Source of the DNA: an uncultured Loktanella sp.
GTDB lineage: Bacteria; Pseudomonadota; Alphaproteobacteria; Rhodobacterales; Rhodobacteraceae
Reading direction: 5' to 3'
DNA: 33,016 bases
NCBI GenBank assembly: GCA_937132065.1
Contig: CAKZNT010000065.1
Location: 1-33,016, forward strand
The notes below the pieces were generated by a model, which was given only the letters and a program-made list of their open reading frames with translations, was not told the origin of the DNA and made no database searches. A program made the position numbers and the translations under genes. Below are positions 23,474 to 32,834 of the stretch, piece after piece (within the stretch, counting starts at the first letter, position 1; every line of letters starts with the position of its first letter).

Positions 23474-24672
23474 GCCACGATCCCCGGATTTGACCCCATC
23501 TCGAGGCCCGGAAAAATCGAGCCTTCAATCGCGCGGCGACTAAGGCCGAGCAAATCGTGCATCACCCACGCAGGGTAGGCGCGCACATCGCGGGTCGGCA
23601 TCAAATCGCGGCGATTGTAAAGGTCGGCTTCCGCCAAGCCGGGCCAGTCACCAAGAATGCGGCCACCGTTCAACGCGCCGCCCGCAAAGATCATCGCGCC
23701 GCCAGTGCCGTGGTCCGTGCCCTTGGTTCCGTTTTCACGCGCCGTGCGACCAAACTCGGTCAGGCATAGCACCGCCGTCTTGTCCCAGTCAGCGGCCAAC
23801 CCCGCCCGCAACGTCAGGATCGTATCGCTCAACTTGCGCAACGCCTTTTGCAGGCCTTGCTTCTGGTTTAGATGGGTATCCCAACCATTGATCGAGAAAC
23901 TTGCGATGCGGGTTTCACCGCGCAAACGTGCTGCCGCAAATTCGGCCAGTTTCACGTGCTCCTGATTGGCATTGACCGCCGCCATCATCGGGTCGGCCAT
24001 CATCATCTCGGCCTCGTCGGCGTCATCTTGCGCCGACATCGCAACAGATTGCGCAATCTCAATGGCCTGCGCCGAGGCATCGGCAAACAACGGATCCGAC
24101 GCATGCACCATCGCGATCAATTGCTGCGCTTGCGGCGAAAGGTCCAAACTGGCCTCCGGTGACCAGCGCGCCGCAGGGGCGTTACCGCTCATGATCAACT
24201 GCTGCTCGCGCCCGATGGCAAAGGCGGTTTCACCCGTCACATTCGGAATTGCCTGCAACATACGATTGAGCCAGCCATCGCTGCCCGACCCGATCAATCC
24301 CGGATGGCCCGCTTCCAATATGTCCTGCCCGTCAAAGTGGCTCCGCTTGTCACGGTAGGGCGTTGAAACAGCATGAGCCGCGCCCATTTCGCCAGCATCC
24401 CAGAGCGGCATCAAGGCAGATAGCGCCGCATTCATCCCGAAGAACCCGTTCAAATCAAGCGTGCCTTGCCGCAAAGTCGGGCGTAATGCGGCGTAATCCG
24501 GGTCGCCAACAGGGCGAAACGCGTCCAGCCCGTCCAGCGCACCGCGCAAGATCACCACCACCATTCGCGCGTCCCATGGCGCAGCGGCAAAGGCTACGGG
24601 CGTGACCAACGGGCTCGCCGCCGCCGAACAGCCAAGGGCCGCAATCCGTGCAAGAAACTCTCTGCGCTCCAT
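23470..24672 (-). CDS. DUF1501 family protein with Tat signal
   Basis: A 400-residue protein with a twin-arginine signal (RREFL at 3-7, hydrophobic ALGCSAAASPLVTPVAFA). It has the DUF1501 (sulfatase/alkaline phosphatase-like) pattern: VVILRGALDGLDAFRPVGDPDY, RSHFDGQDILEAG, FSINGWDTHLNQKQG, and TEFGRTARENGTKGTDHGTGGAMIFAGG. It is predicted to be exported folded to the periplasm or beyond. DUF1501 and DUF1800 genes are a conserved pair in many bacteria; here DUF1800 lies directly upstream with a 2-bp gap. Function unknown. Confidence 0.92.
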   Translation of the reverse strand: MERREFLARIAALGCSAAASPLVTPVAFAAAPWDARMVVVILRGALDGLDAFRPVGDPDYAALRPTLRQGTLDLNGFFGMNAALSALMPLWDAGEMGAAHAVSTPYRDKRSHFDGQDILEAGHPGLIGSGSDGWLNRMLQAIPNVTGETAFAIGREQQLIMSGNAPAARWSPEASLDLSPQAQQLIAMVHASDPLFADASAQAIEIAQSVAMSAQDDADEAEMMMADPMMAAVNANQEHVKLAEFAAARLRGETRIASFSINGWDTHLNQKQGLQKALRKLSDTILTLRAGLAADWDKTAVLCLTEFGRTARENGTKGTDHGTGGAMIFAGGALNGGRILGDWPGLAEADLYNRRDLMPTRDVRAYPAWVMHDLLGLSRRAIEGSIFPGLEMGSNPGIVA

Positions 24673-24674
24673 GT

Positions 24675-26042
24675 TTAACTCCTCTGGAAGGCGGGTGAAG
24701 CCAGCACAACCCCCACCCCTTCCGACTTTGATTCCGCCGCCGCGGCCGCGAAAATAACATCACGCCCCGCAAGTGGCCCAAGGGCCGTTTGCACAAAGAT
24801 GCGCGGGTCGGGCACGTCACGCTTGAGTAACATCCAAGGCACTGACATTGCCCAGTTAATGCGCCCCGCCATGCCCTGCGGCGTGATCCACGCTGCACCA
24901 TCATCGGGCCACCCGTCAGGGCCACCCGGCTTTTGCCAAGGCTGGCCCATAACGCGCATTGCGCGCACCAGAATGCGGCGGGTCTGGCGCCCGTCAAATC
25001 GCGCGACCGCGTCCCCTTCAACACCCAGCGCCCGCAACCCCGACCCCACGAACAAAAGCGGCGATTTGATCTGGCCAAGCCTGCGCGTCCATGCGGCCTC
25101 ATGGTCAAGCATCGCGCCATAAACCGCAGGCAACCACCCATCCGTGTGCAAATACGCTTCCGTCATCTGCGCGATCATGGCGGGGTCAGGTGTCTCCCCC
25201 ATGAAATAGCTTGCAAGTTTTGTGCAAAGGTGGCGCGCCGTGTCGGGATGGCGCGCAAGGTCGTCAATGGCCGCCATCACATTGTCCAGACTATCGGCCT
25301 CGCCGTATGTGACCCCCAGCACCGTCTCGGCCCCCGGTTCCGCAAACCGCGCATCGTAAAAGAAACCGCGCTGCGATTGATACGTCAGCCCCGTCAGCAA
25401 CTCCGCCAACTCGCGCACATCCGTCTGGCTATAGCGTGCCGATACGCCAACCGTGTGTAACTCTAGCAATTCGCGCGCAAGGTTCTCGTTGATCCCCCGC
25501 TTAAGCCGCTTGCCCTGCGTGCTATTTGGTCCCATCGACTGGATCTGCTGTAAGTAAAGCAACATCATCGGATGCGTGATCACCGCCCGCAACATATCGC
25601 GAAACGCGCCACCAATATGTGCATTGATCGCCTCTTCCACATAGGGCGTTACCATATGGCGGGCCGCATTGTTGCGCGCCAGCACCGTGAAATGATCAGC
25701 CCAAAAGTCGGTTAATCTCGCAGAAAATCCCACATTTGCTCCCACATGGCGGGCAACCGTGGCCCGCAGCGCCTGATCATAAACGCCGTTCGCCGCCATC
25801 CTGATCTCTTTGAATTCTGCCGCTCGTGCATCGGCTTGCGGCGTGCCCCGCGCCTCCCGGTTCGCCTTTGAGGCTTGTGCAATCTGGCGCAAGGTCGGGG
25901 TCGCATCTGCAAATGTCGCAATGGCATAGCGCGGCGGCGCATCAAGCTCGGCCAATACCGCGTCAGGCCCAAGCGGGGGCGCAAAGCGTGGCGACAGCCC
26001 CGTGCCAAAACGGACAGCCGCGAGTATGGGGTCAAATGGCAT
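24675..26042 (-). CDS. DUF1800 family protein
   Basis: A 455-residue helical protein with the DUF1800 signatures RFGTGLSP at the N-terminus, FWADHFTV, MLLYLQQIQSMGP, NENLARELLELHTVG, and LCTKLASYFMGETPDPAM. It has no obvious signal peptide, unlike its partner DUF1501. The two genes are separated by 2 bp and almost certainly cotranscribed. The biochemical role of this pair is not known; it probably acts on a secreted or surface product. An internal hairpin pair separates it from aspS. Confidence 0.9.
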   Translation of the reverse strand: MPFDPILAAVRFGTGLSPRFAPPLGPDAVLAELDAPPRYAIATFADATPTLRQIAQASKANREARGTPQADARAAEFKEIRMAANGVYDQALRATVARHVGANVGFSARLTDFWADHFTVLARNNAARHMVTPYVEEAINAHIGGAFRDMLRAVITHPMMLLYLQQIQSMGPNSTQGKRLKRGINENLARELLELHTVGVSARYSQTDVRELAELLTGLTYQSQRGFFYDARFAEPGAETVLGVTYGEADSLDNVMAAIDDLARHPDTARHLCTKLASYFMGETPDPAMIAQMTEAYLHTDGWLPAVYGAMLDHEAAWTRRLGQIKSPLLFVGSGLRALGVEGDAVARFDGRQTRRILVRAMRVMGQPWQKPGGPDGWPDDGAAWITPQGMAGRINWAMSVPWMLLKRDVPDPRIFVQTALGPLAGRDVIFAAAAAESKSEGVGVVLASPAFQRS

Positions 26043-26062
26043 GGTGGAATGGTCCTGCGCTA

Positions 26063-26093
26063 CTCATGCCCCCAATATAGGCAGGGGCATGAG
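26063..26093. terminator. Hairpin between aspS and DUF1800 (outer)
   Basis: CTCATGCCCC (26063-26072) and GGGGCATGAG (26084-26093) are a perfect 10-bp inverted repeat with an 11-base loop. There is no T-tract on either strand, so a terminator role is uncertain. Confidence 0.45.
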
Positions 26094-26115
26094 AATTGCG
26101 CGGATAATCGTCAGG

Positions 26116-26135
26116 CTGGGCAGCAATTTGCCCAG
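26116..26135. terminator. Hairpin immediately after aspS (inner)
   Basis: CTGGGCA and TGCCCAG form a perfect 7-bp stem with a 6-base loop, beginning 4 bases beyond the aspS stop. Probably a 3'-end structure of aspS. Confidence 0.45.
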
Positions 26136-26139
26136 ACCT

Positions 26140-27996
26140 TTAGCCCTTGGTTGGCGGGATCGCACGCAGGTGCAATTCGCGCATTTGCTCGTTTGTCGGC
26201 AGGCTTGGCGCGTCCATCATCACGTCTTCGGCGCGCTGGTTCATCGGGAACATGATAACATCGCGCAGGTTGTTGGCATCCGCCAGCAGCATCACAATAC
26301 GGTCGATCCCCGCCGCGCAGCCACCGTGGGGCGGTGCACCATATTGGAACGCGTTAACCATACCGCCAAAGCGGCTCTGCACTTCGTCCGCGCCATAACC
26401 CGCGATTTCAAACGCCTTGAACATAATCTCGGGGCGGTGGTTACGGATCGCGCCCGACACCAGCTCATAACCGTTGCACGCAAGGTCATACTGGTAGCCA
26501 AGCACATCCTCAGGAGCACCCTGAAGCGCCTCCATCCCGCCCTGCGGCATTGAAAACGGGTTGTGCTCAAAGTCGATGTCGCCAGTTTCATCGTCGCGCT
26601 CATAGATCGGGAAATCAACGATCCATGCAAAGGCAAAGCGGTTCATATCCGTCAGGCCAAGCTCTTCACCGATCACGTTGCGCGCACGCCCCGCCACCGC
26701 TTCAAACGCCTTGGGCTTGCCACCAAGGAAAAACGCCGCATCACCAAGGCCAAGGCCCAACTGCTGACGGATCGCTTCGGTGCGCTCCGGGCCGATGTTC
26801 TTGGCCAATGGGCCAGCCGCCTCCATGCCGCCCGCCACTTCACCAGACTTCATTTTGGCTTGAGCCTCTTTCACGGTGATGCCCATCTCTTGGGCCACCG
26901 CATCCGCCGTCTTCTCGCGCCAGAAGATATAGCCCATGCCGGGCAACCCTTCCTTTTGCGCGAACGCGTTCATACGGTCACAGAACTTGCGCGACCCGCC
27001 CGTCGGGGCAGGAATTGCGCGCACCTCTGTGCCCTCTTGCTCCAACAGCTTGGCGAAAATCGCAAAACCGGAGCCCGCAAAATGCTCGGAGACAACCTGC
27101 ATCTTGATCGGGTTGCGCAGGTCGGGCTTGTCAGAGCCATACCAAGCGGCGGCATCGCGATAGCTAATCTGCTCCCACGTCTGGTCAACCTTGCGACCCT
27201 TGCCGAATTCCTCGAAAATACCGGTGATCACAGGCTGGATCGTGTCAAACACGTCCTGTTGCTCGACAAACGACATTTCCAGATCAAGCTGGTAAAAATC
27301 GGTCGGAGAGCGGTCGGCCCGCGGGTCTTCGTCGCGGAAACACGGGGCAATCTGGAAATACTTGTCGTAGCCAGACACCATGATCAGCTGCTTGAACTGC
27401 TGCGGGGCTTGGGGCAGCGCGTAGAACTTGCCAGGGTGTAAACGGGACGGCACAAGGAAATCGCGCGCGCCTTCGGGGCTGGACGCCGTGATAATCGGGG
27501 TCTGGAACTCGCGAAAACCCTTGTCCCACATGCGCTTGCGCATCGAGGACACAACATCCGAACGCAGCTTCATATTGTCTTGCATGGCCTCGCGGCGCAG
27601 GTCGAGGTAACGATACTTCAGGCGGGTATCCTCAGGGTATTCCTGATCACCAAACACCTGCAAAGGCAGCTCCTTGGACGCCCCCAGCACCTCGATCGCG
27701 CGCACAAACACCTCGACTTCACCCGTCGGGATCTTGGTGTTCACCAGCTCGGGCGCGCGCGCCTTCACCTCGCCATCAATGCGAATACACCACTCAGAGC
27801 GGACATTCTCGACATCAGCAAACGCCGCCGAGTCAGGATCGCAAAGCACTTGGGTAATGCCGTAATGGTCGCGCAAATCGATGAACAAAATCCCGCCATG
27901 GTCACGAACGCGATTGACCCAGCCAGACAAGCGAACGGTTTCGCCAACATTAGCAGCAGTTAGGTCGGCACAGGAATGGGATCGGTAAGCGTGCAT
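26140..27996 (-). CDS. aspS: Aspartyl-tRNA synthetase
   Basis: A class-II synthetase of 618 residues from the ATG at 27996 (GAGGA eight bases ahead; family start MHAYRSHSC). It charges tRNA-Asp. Visible parts: the OB-fold N-terminal domain ([26 protein letters not shown]), motif 2 ([24 protein letters not shown], about 220-243), the GAD insertion domain, and motif 3 ([14 protein letters not shown]). Usual bacterial AspS is about 590; the extra length is mainly a roughly 30-residue insert at about 362-391 ([20 protein letters not shown] and following) in the GAD region. A candidate promoter and a repeat element lie just upstream. Confidence 0.97.
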   Translation of the reverse strand: MHAYRSHSCADLTAANVGETVRLSGWVNRVRDHGGILFIDLRDHYGITQVLCDPDSAAFADVENVRSEWCIRIDGEVKARAPELVNTKIPTGEVEVFVRAIEVLGASKELPLQVFGDQEYPEDTRLKYRYLDLRREAMQDNMKLRSDVVSSMRKRMWDKGFREFQTPIITASSPEGARDFLVPSRLHPGKFYALPQAPQQFKQLIMVSGYDKYFQIAPCFRDEDPRADRSPTDFYQLDLEMSFVEQQDVFDTIQPVITGIFEEFGKGRKVDQTWEQISYRDAAAWYGSDKPDLRNPIKMQVVSEHFAGSGFAIFAKLLEQEGTEVRAIPAPTGGSRKFCDRMNAFAQKEGLPGMGYIFWREKTADAVAQEMGITVKEAQAKMKSGEVAGGMEAAGPLAKNIGPERTEAIRQQLGLGLGDAAFFLGGKPKAFEAVAGRARNVIGEELGLTDMNRFAFAWIVDFPIYERDDETGDIDFEHNPFSMPQGGMEALQGAPEDVLGYQYDLACNGYELVSGAIRNHRPEIMFKAFEIAGYGADEVQSRFGGMVNAFQYGAPPHGGCAAGIDRIVMLLADANNLRDVIMFPMNQRAEDVMMDAPSLPTNEQMRELHLRAIPPTKG

Positions 27997-28031
27997 TATA
28001 GCAGTCCTCAAAGGGTAAAACGTATCCCGCC

Positions 28032-28060
28032 GATACACCCGTTCAGCACGCTAAAGTCAA
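28032..28060 (-). promoter_or_regulatory. Candidate aspS promoter
   Basis: On the minus strand TTGACT (28055-28060) and TGTATC (28032-28037) are 17 bases apart. The -35 is strong and the -10 weak, as often in alphaproteobacteria. Start of transcription would fall about 28 bases before the ATG. Confidence 0.4.
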
Positions 28061-28076
28061 GTAATCTGGCACTATA

Positions 28077-28110
28077 GTTTCTTCAGAGCAAAAATATGCC
28101 CGCCGGAGGC
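28077..28110 (-). repeat. GC-rich block plus GCATATTTT-N6-GAAGAAAC element, copy 2
   Basis: The minus strand reads GCCTCCGGCGGGC then GCATATTTT, six bases, GAAGAAAC (28077-28099). All 17 fixed positions match copy 1 at 2102-2124. It lies between the divergent aspS and carB, directly upstream of the candidate aspS promoter. Confidence 0.6.
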
Positions 28111-28140
28111 ATCAATTTTCGCAGGAAATTGATCTATGCC
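28108..28140. promoter_or_regulatory. Hairpin in the carB upstream region
   Basis: ATCAATTT (28111-28118) and AAATTGAT (28126-28133) pair perfectly, extended by GGC/GCC with a bulge. It directly precedes the candidate carB promoter and could be an operator or an element part. Confidence 0.35.
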
Positions 28141-28142
28141 GC

Positions 28143-28170
28143 TTGCACCCGACAGCCCCATCCCTATAAC
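28143..28170 (+). promoter_or_regulatory. Candidate carB promoter
   Basis: TTGCAC (28143-28148) and TATAAC (28165-28170) are 16 bases apart. The -10 is good, the -35 poor. The leader would be about 30 bases and would contain a 9-codon open frame beginning ATG at 28193 that overlaps the carB start. Confidence 0.35.
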
Positions 28171-28208
28171 GCAGGACAATTTGCAAATACTTATGGGGGC
28201 GCTGCCAA

Positions 28209-31200
28209 ATGCCAAAACGTGATGATATCAAATCGATCATGATTATCGGTGCGGGCCCTATTATTATCGGGCAGGCCTGCGAATTCGACTACTCTGGCGC
28301 TCAAGCCTGTAAGGCGCTGCGCGAGGAAGGGTATCGCGTCATTCTGGTCAACTCGAACCCTGCCACGATCATGACCGATCCGGGGCTTGCGGATGCCACC
28401 TACATCGAGCCGATCACCCCCGAAGTTGTCGCCAAGATCATCGAGAAAGAGCGCCCCGACGCGCTCCTGCCTACCATGGGCGGTCAGACAGGCTTGAACA
28501 CCTCGCTGGCGCTTGCCGATATGGGTGTGCTCGAGAAATTCGGCGTCGAGATGATCGGCGCAAAGCGCGAAGCCATTGAAATGGCAGAAGATCGCAAGTT
28601 GTTCCGCGAGGCGATGGATCGCCTCGGCATCGAAAACCCCAAGGCCACGATCATCACCGCGCCAAAGGCCGAAGACGGTAAATTCGACATCAAGGCAGGC
28701 CTCGAGCTTGCGATTGAGGCCATCGAATATGTCGGCCTGCCCGCGATCATCCGCCCTGCCTTTACCCTTGGCGGGACAGGCGGCGGCGTGGCATATAACC
28801 GCGACCAATACGAGCATTTCTGCCGCACAGGCATGGAAGCCTCGCCAATGGCGCAAATCCTCGTGGACGAGAGCCTTTTGGGCTGGAAAGAATTTGAAAT
28901 GGAAGTGGTCCGCGACAAAGCGGATAACGCCATCATTGTTTGCGCAATCGAGAACGTGGACCCGATGGGCGTGCACACGGGCGATTCGATCACCGTGGCC
29001 CCTGCCCTGACCCTCACGGACAAAGAATATCAGGTGATGCGCACGCACTCTATTAACGTGTTGCGCGAAATCGGCGTCGAAACAGGCGGCTCCAACGTGC
29101 AATGGGCGGTCAACCCTGACGATGGCCGCATGGTCGTCATCGAGATGAACCCCCGCGTGTCCCGCTCCTCTGCGCTGGCGTCCAAGGCCACAGGTTTCCC
29201 CATCGCGAAAATCGCGGCCAAACTTGCTATCGGCTACACGCTTGATGAACTCGACAACGACATCACTGGCGTGACACCAGCATCCTTCGAGCCAACGATC
29301 GACTATGTCGTCACCAAAATTCCGCGCTTTGCCTTCGAGAAATTCGCAGGCTCCGAGCCGCATTTGACCACCGCCATGAAATCCGTCGGCGAAGCCATGG
29401 CCATTGGCCGCACCTTCCACGAATCCATGCAAAAGGCGCTGGCGTCGATGGAAACAGGCCTCACAGGCTTTGACGTCATCGACATTCCAGGCGCGCCCGA
29501 GGCCGCCGCCATCACCAAGGCACTCGCCAAGCAAACTCCGGACCGCATCCGCGTGATCGCCCAAGCCATGCGCCACGGCATGTCCAACGACGACATTCAG
29601 GCCGTCACCAAATTCGATCCGTGGTTCCTTGCGCGTATCCGCGAGATCATCGAAGCCGAAGCTGACGTCATCGAAAACGGCCTGCCCACCACCGAGAAAG
29701 GCATGCGCGACCTCAAGATGATGGGCTTCACCGACGGGCGCCTTGCCAAACTGGTCGAACACTCCGAATCCGAGGTCCGCAACATCCGCCACGCCCTAGG
29801 CGTGAACGCGGTGTTCAAACGGATCGACACCTGCGCCGCCGAATTCGAAGCGCAAACGCCCTACATGTATTCCACCTACGAAAGCTCCGTCATGGGCGAG
29901 GTCGAATGCGAGGCACGGCCCTCTGACCGCAAAAAGGTCGTCATTCTGGGCGGCGGTCCTAACCGGATCGGCCAAGGGATCGAGTTCGATTACTGCTGCT
30001 GCCACGCTTGTTTCGCCCTGACCGATCAGGGCTACGAGACAATCATGATCAACTGTAACCCCGAAACGGTTTCAACCGATTATGACACCTCCGACCGGCT
30101 CTACTTCGAGCCGCTCACATTCGAGCACGTCATGGAAATCCTGCGGGTCGAGCAGGAAAACGGCACGCTGCACGGCGTGATCGTGCAGTTCGGCGGGCAA
30201 ACACCGCTCAAGCTTGCGAATGCGCTGCAAGAGGCGGGCATCCCGATCCTTGGCACATCGCCAGACGCGATTGATCTGGCCGAGGACCGCGAGCGCTTCG
30301 CGGCACTCGTCAACGATCTGGGGCTCAAGCAACCGATCAACGGGATCGCCTCGACTGATCAGCAAGCCTTTGATATTGCCGCAGATATCGGGTTCCCGCT
30401 CGTGATCCGCCCCTCCTATGTCCTTGGTGGGCGGGCGATGGAAATCGTGCGCGATCAGGCCCAACTTGAACGCTACATCGCCGAGGCGGTTGTAGTCTCG
30501 GGCGACAGCCCCGTTCTGCTCGACAGCTATCTGGACGGCGCGGTTGAACTCGACGTTGACGCGCTTTGCGATGGCAAGAACGTGCATGTCGCAGGGATCA
30601 TGCAGCACATCGAGGAAGCGGGCGTTCACTCCGGCGATAGCGCCTGTTCGCTGCCGCCCTACTCGCTCTCTGACGATGTGATTGCGCGCATTCGCAAGCA
30701 AACCGAGGCACTGGCGCTCGCGATCAACGTGGTCGGCCTGATGAACGTGCAATTCGCGATCAAGGACGACGAGATTTACCTGATCGAAGTCAATCCACGC
30801 GCCTCGCGCACCGTGCCATTCGTGGCCAAGGCAACCGATAGCGCCATCGCCTCAATCGCCGCGCGCCTCATGGCTGGCGAGCCGCTCTCGAACTTCCCCG
30901 CCGCGCCTGCCTACGTCATCGGCGCGGACCCGATGGCGGCCCTGCCCCTGCGCGATCCGTTCATGCTGGCCGATCCGAAAACACCGTGGTTCTCTGTGAA
31001 AGAGGCGGTTCTGCCCTTCGCGCGGTTCCCGGGCGTTGACACAATCCTCGGGCCTGAAATGCGCTCCACTGGCGAGGTGATGGGCTGGGATCGCTCCTTC
31101 CCGCGCGCCTTCCTCAAGGCGCAGATGGGGGCGGGAGTTGACCTACCGACATCGGGCACTGTCTTTGTCTCGATCCGTGACGCCGACAAAACGCCCGCGA

Positions 31201-31541
31201 TGATCGAGGCCGCTAACACACTGCAATCGCTTGGCTTTACGCTGACTGGCACACGCGGAACCGCGACTTTCCTGACCGAGGCAGGGATCAGCTGCGAGAT
31301 CGTGAACAAGGTTTACGAGGGCGGCCTGACCGTGGTTGACCGCCTCAAGGACGGGCACATCTCCCTCGTGTTCAATACCACCGAGGGGTCACAAGCCGTC
31401 GAAGACAGCCGCGACATTCGCGCGGTCGCACTCTACGGCAAGATCCCCTACTTCACGACCGCCGCAGGCGCACAAGCCGCCGCAATGGCAATGGCGGCCC
31501 GTGTCGAAGGCGGCGTCGACGTGCGCTCCTTGCAAGGCTAA
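28209..31541 (+). CDS. carB: Carbamoyl-phosphate synthase large subunit
   Basis: A 1110-residue CarB of full length with two ATP-grasp halves and the C-terminal MGS-like allosteric domain. The start is [30 protein letters not shown]; the first half has [12 protein letters not shown] and [18 protein letters not shown], the second half repeats them as [31 protein letters not shown] and [17 protein letters not shown]. The final domain has [18 protein letters not shown]. It makes carbamoyl phosphate from bicarbonate, glutamine-derived ammonia and two ATP, for arginine and pyrimidine synthesis; carA must lie elsewhere. It directly concerns the truncated argF in this window, whose enzyme would consume its product. 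Its stop abuts the RES toxin stop with no gap (TAATTA). Confidence 0.97.
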   Translation: MPKRDDIKSIMIIGAGPIIIGQACEFDYSGAQACKALREEGYRVILVNSNPATIMTDPGLADATYIEPITPEVVAKIIEKERPDALLPTMGGQTGLNTSLALADMGVLEKFGVEMIGAKREAIEMAEDRKLFREAMDRLGIENPKATIITAPKAEDGKFDIKAGLELAIEAIEYVGLPAIIRPAFTLGGTGGGVAYNRDQYEHFCRTGMEASPMAQILVDESLLGWKEFEMEVVRDKADNAIIVCAIENVDPMGVHTGDSITVAPALTLTDKEYQVMRTHSINVLREIGVETGGSNVQWAVNPDDGRMVVIEMNPRVSRSSALASKATGFPIAKIAAKLAIGYTLDELDNDITGVTPASFEPTIDYVVTKIPRFAFEKFAGSEPHLTTAMKSVGEAMAIGRTFHESMQKALASMETGLTGFDVIDIPGAPEAAAITKALAKQTPDRIRVIAQAMRHGMSNDDIQAVTKFDPWFLARIREIIEAEADVIENGLPTTEKGMRDLKMMGFTDGRLAKLVEHSESEVRNIRHALGVNAVFKRIDTCAAEFEAQTPYMYSTYESSVMGEVECEARPSDRKKVVILGGGPNRIGQGIEFDYCCCHACFALTDQGYETIMINCNPETVSTDYDTSDRLYFEPLTFEHVMEILRVEQENGTLHGVIVQFGGQTPLKLANALQEAGIPILGTSPDAIDLAEDRERFAALVNDLGLKQPINGIASTDQQAFDIAADIGFPLVIRPSYVLGGRAMEIVRDQAQLERYIAEAVVVSGDSPVLLDSYLDGAVELDVDALCDGKNVHVAGIMQHIEEAGVHSGDSACSLPPYSLSDDVIARIRKQTEALALAINVVGLMNVQFAIKDDEIYLIEVNPRASRTVPFVAKATDSAIASIAARLMAGEPLSNFPAAPAYVIGADPMAALPLRDPFMLADPKTPWFSVKEAVLPFARFPGVDTILGPEMRSTGEVMGWDRSFPRAFLKAQMGAGVDLPTSGTVFVSIRDADKTPAMIEAANTLQSLGFTLTGTRGTATFLTEAGISCEIVNKVYEGGLTVVDRLKDGHISLVFNTTEGSQAVEDSRDIRAVALYGKIPYFTTAAGAQAAAMAMAARVEGGVDVRSLQG

Positions 31542-32282
31542 TTAGAGGCGACCCGCGGCAGAAATTCGCGGGTCGTTTTCAAACATCTCGAACGGGAATT
31601 CCAGTCGCCCGTCGCCAAAGCGCTGGGTTGCAAACAGCCCGAATTCTGAAAAGCGGAACCACCACCCTTGCATGTCGCGGGGTTGGCTGTCGGGGAATGC
31701 GGCGCAGCTAAGGACTGCGACATTTGTGCCTGCATGATCGCGCGCTGACGGGAATCGGATCACCTCTCCATTCATCCCGCGCACCTCTTCAGCAAGCGCA
31801 TGGCAAGGCGCATAGTCCGTGGGATGCGCGAATGCCGCCAAGGCCGCGCCCTCAAAATGCGCGCCAATATCCAGCGCCTGCGCACTGCGCACTTTCGTGC
31901 AAAACGCCGTCATCTCGAACGGGTTTTCGGGGGCTTTGGTTTCGGGGCTCTCGATGAAAAACAAGGCGCGGTAAAACGCGACTTCGGTGGCGGCTGTCTG
32001 CACAGTTTCGGCGGCGTAAAACACGCCCCGCCTGTCGCCTTGCGGGCGAAACCGCGTGGCATAGCGGGCTGCGTAGCGAAACGGTGTGAACTGCAAATAG
32101 TGCAAATGCTGACACGGTGCGGGCACAGGTGGCTTGGAGGCGTCCAGCAGCTCCTCCAACATCATTTGTTCGTCCAGACCGTCGACCAGCTTCATCGTTG
32201 ACGAGATATTCTGATCCTCGACAAACCGCCACACGCCGCCGCGATAGGGCGTCAGATCAAAGCGGGGCACGGCGTTGGTCAA
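31542..32282 (-). CDS. RES-domain toxin of a RES-Xre toxin-antitoxin module
   Basis: 246 residues with the RES fold: WRF at 18-20, an arginine in ATRFRP (R78), FYAAE (Y89), ATEVAFYRA with E100, and a serine/threonine-rich FPSARDHAGTNVAVLSCAAF segment. RES toxins (MbcT, ParT) act on NAD+ or transfer ADP-ribose, with Arg/Tyr/Glu/Ser at the active site; this is family knowledge. The protein is longer than many RES toxins, with about 60 residues before the core arginine. It overlaps the antitoxin end by 26 bp on the same strand, and terminates against carB with no intergenic space. Confidence 0.88.
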   Translation of the reverse strand: MTNAVPRFDLTPYRGGVWRFVEDQNISSTMKLVDGLDEQMMLEELLDASKPPVPAPCQHLHYLQFTPFRYAARYATRFRPQGDRRGVFYAAETVQTAATEVAFYRALFFIESPETKAPENPFEMTAFCTKVRSAQALDIGAHFEGAALAAFAHPTDYAPCHALAEEVRGMNGEVIRFPSARDHAGTNVAVLSCAAFPDSQPRDMQGWWFRFSEFGLFATQRFGDGRLEFPFEMFENDPRISAAGRL

Positions 32283-32637
32283 GGTAGTTCACAATATCGA
32301 CCAGCCCGACCACAGACTTCATGTAATCCAGCGGAACCGCGTCCAATGCGGTGTTGTGATTGCGCAGCCACGCCCTTGCCGTTTTGGCATCCCCCCCCAC
32401 GACCGCGTCAAGCGAGCGAAAGGCGCGCACAAACTGGATCGCCAATTCGGTGGCCTTGGTGTTCATCGGGATGACAGATACGCCAGCCTTCAGCTTGGTC
32501 ACGAACGAGGGCGACACGCCAATAACGGCGGCGAACTCGCGGTTATTCACGCCCAGCAGTTCAGCCGCGCGCAGTGCTGCCTTGGTCAGAATTGTCTCTT
32601 GCTGCGCAGGTGCAACATTTGGGGCTAACAGGGCCAT
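32257..32637 (-). CDS. Xre/MbcA/ParS-type antitoxin
   Basis: A 126-residue protein combining an Xre-like helix-turn-helix (LTKAALRAAELLGVNNREFAAVIGVSPSFVTKLKAG) and a C-terminal DUF2384 toxin-binding domain (AIQFVRAFRSLDAVVGGDAKTARAWLRNHNTALDAVPLDYMKSVVGLVDIVNYLDQ). This is the MbcA/ParS antitoxin arrangement and precedes its RES toxin with 26-bp overlap. Antitoxins of this type bind their own promoter; a matching palindrome overlaps the -10 just upstream (32662-32687). Confidence 0.9.
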   Translation of the reverse strand: MALLAPNVAPAQQETILTKAALRAAELLGVNNREFAAVIGVSPSFVTKLKAGVSVIPMNTKATELAIQFVRAFRSLDAVVGGDAKTARAWLRNHNTALDAVPLDYMKSVVGLVDIVNYLDQRRAPL

Positions 32638-32661
32638 AGCGGCAAACCTCTCTATTCACAT

Positions 32662-32694
32662 GTGTAATATAGCCACCAATACTACACCTGTAAA
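32662..32694 (-). promoter_or_regulatory. Promoter and overlapping operator of the RES-Xre module
   Basis: On the minus strand TTTACA (32689-32694), 17 bases, TATATT (32666-32671) is a near-consensus promoter. Within it GTGTAGTA and TATTACAC (32680-32687 and 32662-32669, as complement) form an inverted repeat with 7 of 8 pairs matching and 10 bases between, covering the spacer and -10. That layout is what autoregulation by the antitoxin needs. Confidence 0.6.
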
Positions 32695-32716
32695 GGATCC
32701 TTGCCCGTAATTTGTG

Positions 32717-32744
32717 GTGCACGTGTGGTGCACGTCTGGTGCAC
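32717..32744. repeat. Triple GTGCAC array, 11-bp period, locus 2
   Basis: GTGCAC at 32717-32722, 32728-32733 and 32739-32744, again exactly 11 bp apart and followed by GCAA. It lies in the divergent gap between the antitoxin and the FabH-like gene. Confidence 0.7.
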
Positions 32745-32834
32745 GCAATACACAACGCCCATCTGACGCCTCGTCACACTTGGCATAGCGGGCCGTCATG
32801 CCTACCGTATCGGCCAGCAAACAAGGGGTTTTCC

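Noticed and set aside
26563..27441. 292-residue plus-strand frame opposite aspS.
   Set aside because: Antisense shadow of a conserved synthetase gene.
28191..29792. 533-residue minus-strand open frame opposite carB.
   Set aside because: Composition is that of a GC-rich antisense shadow; carB is complete and highly conserved on the other strand.
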